Below, piece after piece: positions 1 through 11,849 of a stretch of 64,000 nucleotides of DNA. The stretch comes from Terebella lapidaria (Eukaryota > Annelida > Polychaeta > Terebellida > Terebellidae), in assembly GCA_949152475.1 (NCBI GenBank), contig OX424555.1:74973499-75037498 (forward strand), in the 5' to 3' direction. Below the pieces are notes generated by a model. That model had not been told where the DNA came from, ran no database searches, and saw only the letters and a program-made list of their open reading frames with translations. Numbering within the stretch: position 1 is the stretch's first letter; every line of letters begins with the position of its first letter. A program made the translations under genes and the position numbers.

Positions 1-1183
1 GAATCGTTGTGTTGTTCTCATCCCGGGACAGACAGGATAGGGGAGAGATCGTCGACATTTAATCAAGCGAGCAATTCGCCACTTTACATTGGGACCACGT
101 ATCTAATCCGGGAGTTTATGGCCGGGACATCACGCGGTACTTGATCACGGGGCGATGAAGATTTGCCGCGACTTATTGCCCGGGGTGGCGGGACATATTG
201 CCCGTTTGTCACCCGGGTTACCGGGGACTACATGGGACCCCCTGAGTCAGCACCCAGTGAGTGTTATTGCCCTCCCCGGGAACCCGGGACAATTAGGCGA
301 GCCAATGTCCTTGTAGACAATATCTGGAATCTTGACGGCGGCAGGAGTGTCAATCTGTGAGCCATCGTTACCGTGGGCGCGAGGGTGTCTCGGTTATTGA
401 CGGGGCTGAGCGGGGAGACGGGAGAGAGACCACCAGGGACAGGCTCAAGACACTCGTACCCACCGCCGTGCCCACTACAACCCGCACCGACCGGGCACGT
501 ACCCAGCCGCACACTAAAGTGAAATTATTAAAATTAGAACAAAGGAGTATATCAGAGAAGCACTGGATGGAATGACTACTAATGTTATACTGCCAGTGCA
601 TGCAAAAAAAAACCCAAAGTTGCAGAAAACAGACACCAGACTCATGTGCTGTCTATCAAATAGAAGGTTCAAGAATTATTATGTGAAACTTACTCGAAGT
701 CTGGGGGGAAACATATATCCTTTTGCGAAATATCTGATCAAGAGAGTAGTTTTTTTTCAAACAATGTCTTCAAACTGAACTTCAGTGGTCAAGTCAACTG
801 AATGACATCTCATTTCTCGTTATATTGCAATATTTGTTCTTCTTTTAGCTCCATAGAAGCTCCCAGGTAGACTTCGGGTTTTAAACGGTAATTTTCGCTC
901 AGTATGATCTAATTACTCTTCAATATATTCATCACACATGTTGTTTCAGTGAATTTCAGTGTTCCAAGCTTTTACTAACTGTAAAATATGGCATGATATA
1001 TGATGCATGCCACTTTATTGAACAATGTTATTGAGTCATACCACTGACGTGTAGCACCATGAGGAATACCATCACCGTTAGATCTATGTGAGCCACCCTC
1101 GGGATTTTGTAGAAAAAAATATTACACACGGAATGTTGTCGCATCCAGAAACAATACATTTTGACATTGCCATTTGTTTAGTC
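1..1183. other. Unassigned sequence; first 520 bp GC-rich with recurrent CCGGGA motifs
   Basis: Bases 1-520 are clearly richer in GC than the following sequence, and words such as CGGGACA and CCCGGG recur. The short open frames on both strands show no recognisable domain. This may be part of a decayed repeat entering from outside the window. Bases 520-1183 are AT-rich with nothing identifiable. Confidence 0.4.
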
Positions 1184-1371
1184 CAGTAGCGGATTTAGAG
1201 AGGGGGGTTACTGGGGTCTGGACCCCCCCCCCCCCCTCCCCCACTCCCTTTTCGAAAAAATACATACATCAGAGCTTCTATATGCGGATTCAGGCCTCCT
1301 GCCCGAAAAAAATGATGTCGAAATATCATGTTTGAGAACAATTTGATCACAGTGAGTTTCTTTGAAATATA

Positions 1372-2036
1372 TGTAACGTTTGACGCCCGCTACCTAGGGC
1401 GCAAGCGCCCCACGCAGTGGCACGGTCACGGCGGGCGTCGTGATTACTGAAACTACAGCCAGGTAACAGTACGTCCGGACGACTCCGACCGTCATACATC
1501 ACATCATAACATATCATAGACGTACAAAATATACATTATACATCAGTTATGGTAATGTAGCCCGTTGTGTGGAGCCTGAGACGCCATGGGTGCGGCGCCC
1601 CAGAACCCGCGCACGTGAGCGTGTTGCTGGCTGGCCTCGCCGACGATACTGCATGCCGCGGGGATGGAACCCTGGACAGCCCAACGGTCTGCCAGAGCCT
1701 GTGTCGCACCATCCCAGGGCGAAGGACTGGTGATCCAGGGGCAAGCCCCCGAGTCAACTACGGTCCCCCTCCTGGGTCCCCGATTGGAAATCGTCCCCGG
1801 GGCCTTACTGGCCCACTTCTAGCCGGACAAAAGGGACGTGGAGCTCATGGCCGAGCCCTTCGTCGTCCTCTCGCCTTGCCAGCTCTGAGACAACTCCGAC
1901 TCCGAGTAGACAAAGCAGACTGTCAGTGCGCGAGGGCAAGGGATGACGTAAGACCATTGTATCAGTATAGTGGAGCGACAGGATTGAGGGCGTTGCTAAG
2001 CAGCGCACATGCTTCGAACATGAAGCGGCCAAAACA
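1372..2036. repeat. GC-rich dispersed repeat, copy 1 (possible solo LTR)
   Basis: It begins TGTAACGTTTGACGCCCGCT and ends CCAAAACA. It aligns along its length with 21868-22376, sharing blocks such as CGGTCTGCCAGAGCC and GTCGTCCTCTCGCC. The TG...CA ends are compatible with an LTR, but no target-site duplication was found. The 158-codon open frame inside (1567-2043, plus strand) is not matched by an intact frame in the other copy. Confidence 0.6.
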
Positions 2037-2103
2037 AAACTGATCTTGGGGCGAAATCGCCACATGTACATACTCAGGAGAGACCACACAACATAAAAAG
2101 GGT

Positions 2104-2770
2104 TCTGGCTTCTGGAGTCCTTCAGTTGGCCCCAGATCCCTGGCCCAAATGTGCTACTTCTCCTACATTTTTTTTACAATTTTTTATAAACAGTTATTGA
2201 TAAACATGGTTATCAATAATTTTTAGGTGAAATTCTAGAAAAAAGGAAAAATACAAAATTATTTCAGAACATATTAAGCCCTTCAGCGGGACCCATACCC
2301 TTGCCCCATATGTGCAGCTTAGATCCTACATTTTTTACAAACTTTTCAGAACATGGTCATCGATTAATTCATAAGTGCAATTGATACCCAGGAAAAGCCA
2401 CTGAATTAGTTCAGAACATAAAAAGGCTCCCCCTTCTGGGCCCTTCAACAGCCCCCAGACCTCCTTCGTTTCTATTTATTGCATTAAATATGAAAGTACG
2501 GCGATCAGTGGGTATTCAAGGGGAATTTATACCCAGGAGATGTCATAAACTTATCACAGAACATAGAAAAGACTCTGGCTTCAGGGTCTCTTGAGCGGCC
2601 TCAGACCCCCACCACGACAGGCTCGCTTCACTCCATATTTTTTTTTTTTCAAATATAGGCCTACCAAGGGCATGAAGTGGGATTTATACTCAGGAGATGG
2701 TGCCAAGCTATCACGGGACATAAAAAAGGATCTGGTTTCTCGGGCTCTTGAGCGGACCCAGACCCCACGC
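2104..2770. repeat. Five diverged ~150-bp tandem units
   Basis: A recurring block (an aaaaagg-tctgg-cttc segment, then a CCAGACCCC-like segment, then a poly-T stretch and a 'gatac/tcaggaga' segment) begins near 2104, 2272, 2425, 2573 and 2727. Spacing is about 145-168 bp. The copies are well diverged, so the array is old. Confidence 0.6.
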
Positions 2771-2817
2771 CGTATAATCTTGGACCCCCTGTTTTCAAAT
2801 TCCTGGATCCGCCCCTG

Positions 2818-4130
2818 TTTACCGAAGTACTCTCTCGAACTACCCATCTTGAAGTGAACCTGAGCTCCATATCAAGCGTTTTGATTACCGGTGGAATATG
2901 ATTTTTGAACTGAATATCATTTGTGGTTAAGTTCAAAGTTACTAGAAGATGTACCACACTGGTATGACTTCCAATAAGCTGACAGAATACTATCAGCAGT
3001 CCTATATTTAACCGCTTAGACATGTATTTGGCGCTCAACGTCATCCGGACCAAGTTCAAGTTCAATGTAATCCGAAGCAATAAAGTCAATCTGGGAATTA
3101 TCTGTTTAGCATTTCCGAATAAACTCTAAAATCTTTCCACAAAAAAATAATGTTTTTCACCAAACTCTTTTTACAAAACCTTTCTCTCACTTAAATGGAG
3201 TTTTTTACTGTTCAAAGTCATCAAATATCAATTCAAGGCCAGCATTGACATAATCATATAGCTTCCCATTTTAATTATATAGCCATTTGAATTATATATC
3301 ATATATATCATATATAGCTTCCCATTTGAAAAATTCAAGCTTAAACCGAGTAAACAACTAAAATACTCCAAGATAACTACTCCATACAGTTCCCATGATG
3401 AAGGTATATGAAAAAAACTGTCATTTATTTTCAATGACAAGAATGAAAACTTTTGTCTAATGGCTCGAAACAATATTTGTTTTCGCACCCAAAACGATTC
3501 ACGATTTTGCGAAAACGTCTGCAAATTCCCAAAATTAGTCGTTATTAGTAATAAAAAATGCCCTCCGTTTTGAAATATCGAAATACAAGAAACCTCCTTC
3601 TTGGATGATTTTAGGTAAACAAAAAAAATATCAAAAATTCAGGAAGGTACAACCGCAAACTTTATATTAAAAGATAAAATTGTTCAAGACGGTTGGACGA
3701 TGGACGCGTAAAACCATGACAATAGGTTATAGAACCATAGGACCAGCAACCTAAAATAACCCAAAAATTCCGCAATTGAAATTTCAAGCATTTCCAATAC
3801 ACATGGTTGTCGCACGAAAATTGAAAGTGAGTTCTTACTTTAGGGGAAAATGGCTAAAGCCCATGGAGCCATTTGTATGGCTTAGTGTCTAGGTGAAGAA
3901 TTGTTTACATTGTTGTACAGACTTATAGACGGCAAATGTTGTGGTAAAGTGCGCAGAATGTTACAAACAAATGTGTAGTAACAATTACGGGTACTTGTAC
4001 TTGAGTTTGTTTTGACCAATACCGAAGCGATCAACTCCACTGGTCAATACCGCCGAGTCTAACAAGTTATTCGTGTTCATGTTCAAATGTGACATAATAT
4101 CATGTACGTAATGAAATCCCTTACGGTACG
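2818..4130. other. AT-rich spacer, no gene seen
   Basis: There are short open frames only. An AT-rich microsatellite-like stretch of ATATATCAT words with a local duplication of 'atagcttcccattt' lies at about 3255-3330. Nothing else is recognisable. Confidence 0.5.
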
Positions 4131-4171
4131 CAGCGGCGGATCCAGGATTTTTATCGGGGGGGGGGGGGGGG
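4131..4171. repeat. Solitary CAGCGGCGGATCCAGG terminus with a G16 run
   Basis: It matches the inverted termini of the element at 1184-2817 (CAG-x-GGCGGATCCAGGA) and runs into 16 consecutive G. No opposite terminus was found nearby, so it is a fragment or end of a related element. Confidence 0.55.
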
Positions 4172-6196
4172 CAGTATGAAAATTAATTTCAACAGCCTAT
4201 CGGCGAATTCATGGAATAGTTCCATAAACATGAATTTACAGTGAGATGTTCTATCCTTTAATACTAGGTGTCCAATTCCAGAATTATATAAATATAGTTT
4301 GACCGTCCAATTTTAAGCTCAGTACTAAACCTCAGTGTTTTGATATTAATTTAAAATGTACATGAAGTATACACCCCGAGAATAGATTGGAGAGACTAGT
4401 TGCTTGCTTAGAAAATGATGGTCCCCATGACAAAATAGATTTCCAAAAATAGGACCAAGGGTCTAGGCACTAGCACGTTATACTTGATTATTAACAGTTG
4501 TATCAGTATTTATGGATATATTATATAAGGTTTTACTGAGGAAGGTATCTGTGTATGTCAAGGAATCAAATTTCGCATTCCTATTTGTTGTAAATAAAAA
4601 CCAGTTAACACATTTGATATACCCTTGAATATGATCCCTCGAGTCAATTTAGGCCACATTCCAAGTTCAAGTTCCTGGTTCCAAAGGATGCAACACATTT
4701 CCATGTCCAGAAGACAAACTGCTGTTTTCCGAATTATATGTCTGTGTTAAAAATTTTATTCTTTTCAAATGTTTTCTCTCCAGGGTCATTTTAGGCCGAA
4801 TTCCAAGTTCAACATCAATAAAAGATGCACCCCATCCTATAATACAAACTTTAGCTCTCGGAATTTTGTCTCCCAAAACCAATACTCACCTTTGTATAAT
4901 AAACATAACCTTGAGTTGAAACATTCATTTCATCGATATATTCATCCCTATGTGCCCATAATACAAATCTTAGCTTTTCCTTCAATTGTTTCGTATCCAG
5001 AAGTCAATCTGTATATTTGAGACGTGATGCAATCCTAAAAAGTTAACATTTGGAATCCTCATTAAAAATCGTATTCATAGTACACACTTCCTTGCTACCA
5101 TTGAAGCCGTACAGCAGTGTATAGGCCTTATTATTCTTTATTGAAATGGTAATTTATCAATGTGAAAACACTGGTCTGGAAACGACGAGCGAAAATGTGC
5201 TGCTGAACAGTCTAATTATGCGTACTTTCTCCCTTTAAGGGACCAAGTTTTTGAGAAGATGACTGGAAAATTTACCAGACGCCAAAACTTCAGAGATACT
5301 TGTATGAAAACTATATGTATGCAATAATTGCAATTTTTCTGTCGTTTCTGTCGCTTTTTCCTCAAATTCATTACTGGAGCAATTCTCACTCCCCTGTCCT
5401 CCCCCCTCTCCTCTGGATCCTACAGTGACATTACACTCGAACAAATGTGGTCAAGAATTTTGCAGTAAGTATAAAGGCAATGCGGCCCATGTAGCGGAGC
5501 TTACTATTTCTTCTAAATTCAATGAAGATTAAAAATGTGCCAGACGGATTAAATATGGTATACATTCAGTGGGTGAGTAATATTAACAGAGTAATGTGCG
5601 CTACTTGGGCCGGCAAAGCTTGCAAAACGTTTATCACCAGTAAAAGCCAAATCAATGCTCTATCCATACCAATATATCCTTGTGACTAGCCCCGGGAGTG
5701 AATAGTAGACAAGGTTAATAGGAAGTTCCGTATAAAAATGTTCAAAGCTACTAGGTAACTGAGTATATTGTGATGCTCTTTTTGTCTCCAGTATCAAATT
5801 GTCACATTTTGTGAAAGCCATGCACAGTCTAAAACATTTTTTGTTAGAACTAATAATTGGAAAACAAATGCTTAAATTGCCCTTATAAGTCCATATCAAA
5901 TACTTCTATCAGTTTGTTCCTGCGGATAGGCTGGTTATAAAAGAGAATAATCAGGGATTTACCTTGGTATTTTGTGTAGCTATGTGTGGAAATGTCAGTC
6001 CACCTCGAGTCATAAATTTATGTGAATACGTTTGTCTTTTGACGAAATCATAACGACTGAATTCTTGATCAATCCAACCTTAAAACACGACACAGATATC
6101 ATAACGCCATCAAAAACTCCAGAATTTGATAGAAATTCGACCATGCCCTAGAATCATTGGCCGTTACAAATCATAACGTTCAAAGAGAACAACTCC
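4172..6196. other. AT-rich spacer, no gene seen
   Basis: Short open frames without recognisable domains occur on both strands. A repeated phrase (tttaggccacattccaagttcaa-like at 4648 and 4790) hints at an old local duplication. Nothing else is supportable. Confidence 0.45.
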
Positions 6197-9100
6197 TTTA
6201 GGTATACGAACACATATAGGATTGCCATTTAACTCCATTATAACGTTTTATGAGAGAAATCACTTTCAAAATGTTTCAATTTTCATAAAATTTCAGTATG
6301 TTGAAGCAATATATATAACTTACAAAATATCAAAAAATCAGCACATGTTGTTGGAATAGATCAAACGCTACAAGCATTTGACTGTTAGCTGCTGACACCT
6401 GGCGAATTCCTCAGAAAGCAAACTCCCAGAAAGGGCCGGTTTGTTTATATGTATTCATGCGCACAGTAACTGCTCCAATCAACATGAAAATTCACATGTA
6501 CATAGAGGAATACCCATAATACCACTATACAAACCAAAACAGAGACATTTTAAAGTGATACATGTGCATTTGGAGGAGAAACTGGGAGTTTTTAAATAAT
6601 ATAGTACTTTGATGCCTCATTTTGACCATATAAGGAAATCAATACAGGTCCATAACCTAAATAATGGCAATTTTCTTCACATTTTACAATTATAACACCC
6701 CACATACAGAGGTGATAATCCCCAATTATTGAGCTCTTATGTGAAAAGGGAAGACTTGTAGAGAAGAAATAAAACAGTGATTTTTGCACTTAAGAAAGGA
6801 AATATTTTGAACAAAAAAGTGAGATTTTCTTTGGAAATTTTGATTTGACGCCCGATCAAACATGCTCAAGGACAATTTGGGGTTTGTTTCAGATAAATGT
6901 ATTATTCACCCATATATTACCATCAGTTTGATTCCCCTTGGACTAAATATGTCAAAATTTTAAAAGAATTGGTAGTCCTACCCCGCTGCTTAGCACCAAA
7001 CACTTTCTACCATACTGCTGTCTACACCAATAGTATTCAAATGTCGCAAAATGCTACCACCACACTCTCAATATAGTATATTTCTAAATTAAGCAAAAAT
7101 TCCAAGGTTTTAATCTTGACAAAACACAAAAACGTAGACAATTTGTTGAAAATATGGTTTCTGTAAGCCAGAGATCACCGACATTAGGTCACATAGGTGC
7201 CTTGTACAGGGGACTAATTTATGTGCTGTATGAAATTTATTTATAAAACACATTTATATGATGGACTGCAATCGATCAAACGGCAAGAGACACATATGGG
7301 GTCAAAAATGTGGTTCTACGGCAATATCGAAAAAAAAATATGGTAAAAAAATCGGAAAAATGCGTACTTGACCAGATATGGTGCCAAAATTGCAAATAAT
7401 ATACCAAATGCATTCTGCAATGCCTAACCTAGCTTATTTATGATCGACTATATAGGTTGTGGTGATGAATTTCAGAGACACCTAGTATTATCCACCGTTC
7501 AATTTTTGGTGGCCATTTCGACACCTTTTTCGGTTAGGCTGTGTCTGAGTCCAGTAGTCCTCAGTGAAAGTGTATAATATTTTACAGTGATTTGAAATAT
7601 TGGTTACTATATGAAAATAAAGAAAATAAAAAGGCACTAACTCCATGTCTTTAGCATTCAAGGGGACGGGGGGGATAAACACCGCCGCTATTAGCATGTA
7701 GATATAATCCTACATATGTAATAAAAATCCACGTGAACGAAAATTATGGTTGCAATGGTGAAAAATTCATGAATACTGCACACTATCCACACACAAATTA
7801 AAGAAATGCCACAAAACCTGCTAAAAATCTATAATACACAAAATTCCATGTCCTCGGTTTAGGTATACGAACACATATAGGATTGCCATTTAACTCCATT
7901 ATAACGTTTTATGAGAGAAATCACTTTCAAAATGTTTCAATTTTCATAAAATTTCAGTATGTTGAAGCAATATATATAACTTACAAAATATCAAAAAATC
8001 AGCACATGTTGTTGGAATAGATCAAACGCTACAAGCATTTGACTGTTAGCTGCTGACACCTGGCGAATTCCTCAGAAAGCAAACTCCCAGAAAGGGCCGG
8101 TTTGTTTATATGTATTCATGCGCACAGTAACTGCTCCAATCAACATGAAAATTCACATGTACATAGAGGAATACCCATAATACCACTATACAAACCAAAA
8201 CAGAGACATTTTAAAGTGATACATGTGCATTTGGAGGAGAAACTGGGAGTTTTTAAATAATATAGTACTTTGATGCCTCATTTTGACCATATAAGGAAAT
8301 CAATACAGGTCCATAACCTAAATAATGGCAATTTTCTTCACATTTTACAATTATAACACCCCACATACAGAGGTGATAATCCCCAATTATTGAGCTCTTA
8401 TGTGAAAAGGGAAGACTTGTAGAGAAGAAATAAAACAGTGATTTTTGCACTTAAGAAAGGAAATATTTTGAACAAAAAAGTGAGATTTTCTTTGGAAATT
8501 TTGATTTGACGCCCGATCAAACATGCTCAAGGACAATTTGGGGTTTGTTTCAGATAAATGTATTATTCACCCATATATTACCATCAGTTTGATTCCCCTT
8601 GGACTAAATATGTCAAAATTTTAAAAGAATTGGTAGTCCTACCCCGCTGCTTAGCACCAAACACTTTCTACCATACTGCTGTCTACACCAATAGTATTCA
8701 AATGTCGCAAAATGCTACCACCACACTCTCAATATAGTATATTTCTAAATTAAGCAAAAATTCCAAGGTTTTAATCTTGACAAAACACAAAAACGTAGAC
8801 AATTTGTTGAAAATATGGTTTCTGTAAGCCAGAGATCACCGACATTAGGTCACATAGGTGCCTTGTACAGGGGACTAATTTATGTGCTGTATGAAATTTA
8901 TTTATAAAACACATTTATATGATGGACTGCAATCGATCAAACGGCAAGAGACACATATGGGGTCAAAAATGTGGTTCTACGGCAATATCGAAAAAAAAAT
9001 ATGGTAAAAAAATCGGAAAAATGCGTACTTGACCAGATATGGTGCCAAAATTGCAAATAATATACCAAATGCATTCTGCAATGCCTAACCTAGCTTATTT

Positions 9101-9979
9101 ATGATCGACTATATAGGTTGTGGTGATGAATTTCAGAGACACCTAGTATTATCCACCGTTCAATTTTTGGTGGCCATTTCGACACCTTTTTCGGTTAGGC
9201 TGTGTCTGAGTCCAGTAGTCCTCAGTGAAAGTGTATAATATTTTACAGTGATTTGAAATATTGGTTACTATATGAAAATAAAGAAAATAAAAAGGCACTA
9301 ACTCCATGTCTTTAGCATTCAAGGGGACGGGGGGGATAAACACCGCCGCTATTAGCATGTAGATATAATCCTACATATGTAATAAAAATCCACGTGAACG
9401 AAAATTATGGTTGCAATGGTGAAAAATTCATGAATACTGCACACTATCCACACACAAATTAAAGAAATGCCACAAAACCTGCTAAAAATCTATAATACAC
9501 AAAATTCCATGTCCTCGGTTTAGGTATACGAACACATATAGGATTGCCATTTAACTCCATTATAACGTTTTATGAGAGAAATCACTTTCAAAATGTTTCA
9601 ATTTTCATAAAATTTCAGTATGTTGAAGCAATATATATAACTTACAAAATATCAAAAAATCAGCACATGTTGTTGGAATAGATCAAACGCTACAAGCATT
9701 TGACTGTTAGCTGCTGACACCTGGCGAATTCCTCAGAAAGCAAACTCCCAGAAAGGGCCGGTTTGTTTATATGTATTCATGCGCACAGTAACTGCTCCAA
9801 TCAACATGAAAATTCACATGTACATAGAGGAATACCCATAATACCACTATACAAACCAAAACAGAGACATTTTAAAGTGATACATGTGCATTTGGAGGAG
9901 AAACTGGGAGTTTTTAAATAATATAGTACTTTGATGCCTCATTTTGACCATATAAGGAAATCAATACAGGTCCATAACC
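6197..9979. repeat. 1661-bp tandem repeat, 2.28 copies
   Basis: The unit starting tttaggtatacgaacac at 6197 recurs at 7858 and 9519 with a constant 1661-bp offset. The third copy breaks off at 9979, after 'ccataacc'. The stretches I compared by eye, including the 65- and 69-codon open frames in each full copy, are identical. The unit is AT-rich, has no recognisable coding domain, and no terminal inverted repeats were noticed. Near-perfect identity implies a very recent duplication or an assembly artefact. Confidence 0.95.
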
Positions 9980-10607
9980 ATTAGAAAAGTAAGATGGAGT
10001 ATCCTGTTGTTGCTTGCAGGCTGCCAAAGATCAAACAAAGATCTTATAGTTTGAATGTATACACAATGTCGAAGACCGGGTAAACTTCAACAAAGACTTA
10101 TTTTTAACAAATGATACAATAGGTCTTGTGAATAATTATAACTTGACCGCGTGCCAATATCGCCATTATTTCCAATGGGGAGGTATTGCAGTTGCAGTGA
10201 AAATTTCTAGATTTAATTGATAGCGATAATGACTTCATGACGTCACGGGTCTAGGTAGCTCATTGTTTACTTAAAACTATTCAATCTCCCACCATCCCAC
10301 CTGCAAACAAGCCTAAAGCTACCATTTATCAAACCCTTAGTCAGTGTCTGGATACATTATTTGGTTGTTATGGTAACCATCATCGGAACACATCCGGATG
10401 CTAGGGACATGAATTCCATGAATATTTATTTTTTTATGGCAAATCAGATTAGGTAAGTATGAATTTTCTAACGATCGTGCATTGGTGTCCCGAATTTATA
10501 AAGGCCCTAGCAACCACGGTTATCATGGGTTGAATGTACAAAATGGTCGCAATGACAACCACATACATATCATGATTATGATATATTTCATAGTCAAATA
10601 ATATATA
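9980..10607. other. Unassigned AT-rich sequence
   Basis: It lies between the 1661-bp array and the LTR. No open frame, RNA or repeat is recognised. Confidence 0.5.
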
Positions 10608-11370
10608 TGTAAAGTTCGGCGACCCCACGATAAAGAGATATGCCCCATTACTGGAGTGTTCACGGATGTCTTACAAACCTGTCGGCACGTTCGCGCAAAA
10701 ACTGTGGTTAGTAGCTTATGTAGTAGCGTAACGCTACATATATGTGACGAAATAGCATTCTACCGGCTGCTATTAAGCCGACAGGATTGAATAGTGCGAT
10801 GTATGCTGTGGAAGACACAAACAAATAGTCCGAGGTTTTTTTAATAATCCGTGTTTTATTTGGATGATTTAGTCCGATGATCGATCATGGCATTCACACA
10901 CGTAATCACAAATATAGTCCGATATCTTCACCAAGTCCGATATAATATAATTTCTCCTAAGTTTCTTCTTAATTTCTGGTAACTCTCGTTAATGTCTTCT
11001 TGAACTTTTTCCATCAGAATCTAATACTCAGGAAGTCTAATTCAGAAGTGTGGGAAAGCGCGGGGTTATGTGGGGAGTGTCTGGAAGTTTCCAGCTTCAT
11101 GGGGCGGATGTTGTGTGTGATAGGTTGAATGTGATGTCATGTCTGGGTAGGCGTGGTTTGGTATCTGGAAATGTTGTGATTGGTGGAAGTGTGGTGAGTG
11201 ACGTCGTTTGCAGGGTTGTTTACATGTGGTGCAATGGATAGGACGGTGTGTGTTGGATGACGTAAGGTAAGTAGGAAGTCATGGGATGAATCTATGTCGT
11301 GTATGTGGAGTGAGAGAACGTGTAAGGGAGGGGTTTTAGGCGATAACAGTCATAAATATTCTACATAACA
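10608..11370 (-). mobile_element. Probable 3' LTR of a minus-strand LTR retrotransposon
   Basis: On the plus strand it starts TGTAAAGTTCGGCG and ends CTACATAACA, so on the minus strand it is TGTTATGTAG...ACTTTACA with TG...CA ends. The minus-strand bases just before it (11371-11380) read AACGAAGGGG, a purine-rich tract in the expected polypurine-tract place. This orientation fits the decayed coding blocks upstream on the minus strand. No matching 5' LTR was found. Confidence 0.55.
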
Positions 11371-11380
11371 CCCCTTCGTT
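11371..11380 (-). other. Candidate polypurine tract
   Basis: The minus-strand AACGAAGGGG directly abuts the TG of the LTR, where plus-strand DNA priming occurs in LTR retrotransposons. It supports the assigned orientation. Confidence 0.45.
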
Positions 11381-11849
11381 AAATTACGCCCTCGGAATTC
11401 ACCCTACTTTAACCCTAACAGTCCAAAAATCTAAACATAATAAGCTAAATTCATTGAGGGAAACACATTCACCGCGCGAGACAATGATAAGACACTGATT
11501 ACAATAAACATTCCTAACTGTCAAAACAAAGTCATCCATCAGTCCGTCAACAGTCACTAAGATGATATGAAATATATGTACACGTTTGATAATGAAACGA
11601 AATGAATTAGAGTTCGTAATTCCTGAAAATTAACAGGATGAGTGCGATATAGGCACATGTGCGACATATGATGATACCAGTATGACATATTTTTATTGAA
11701 TACCAGGGCTCAGCTATTTGAATTGCATAGATATCCTGGTGCTGTAGTCACAAGAATTGTCTCGACCCAGAAGGGAATTCCCTCTAGGCCCACTAGGCCA
11801 CAAACTGCTATTCCAAAATGTACACTAAGCCCGAAGTCACTCTCGAGCC

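Larger units (their letters stand above)
1184..2817. mobile_element. Non-autonomous element with CAGNGGCGGAT inverted termini and a tandem core
   Basis: The left end reads CAGTAGCGGATTTAGAG and the right end, reverse-complemented, reads CAGGGGCGGATCCAGG; both are followed by a G-rich run and a GGTCC-like stretch. Between them lie a nested GC-rich repeat (1372-2036) and five diverged ~150-bp tandem units. No transposase frame is visible. Short inverted termini with a tandem core recall the pearl-type elements of bivalves (family knowledge), but the class is inferred. Confidence 0.6.

Noticed and set aside
1567..2043. 158-codon open frame on the plus strand
   Set aside because: It lies inside a GC-rich dispersed repeat; the second copy of the repeat has no matching open frame and no domain is recognisable.
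6592..9358. Identical 65- and 69-codon frames repeated 1661 bp apart
   Set aside because: Their identity reflects the tandem duplication, not protein conservation; there is no domain, and they are as short as chance frames.
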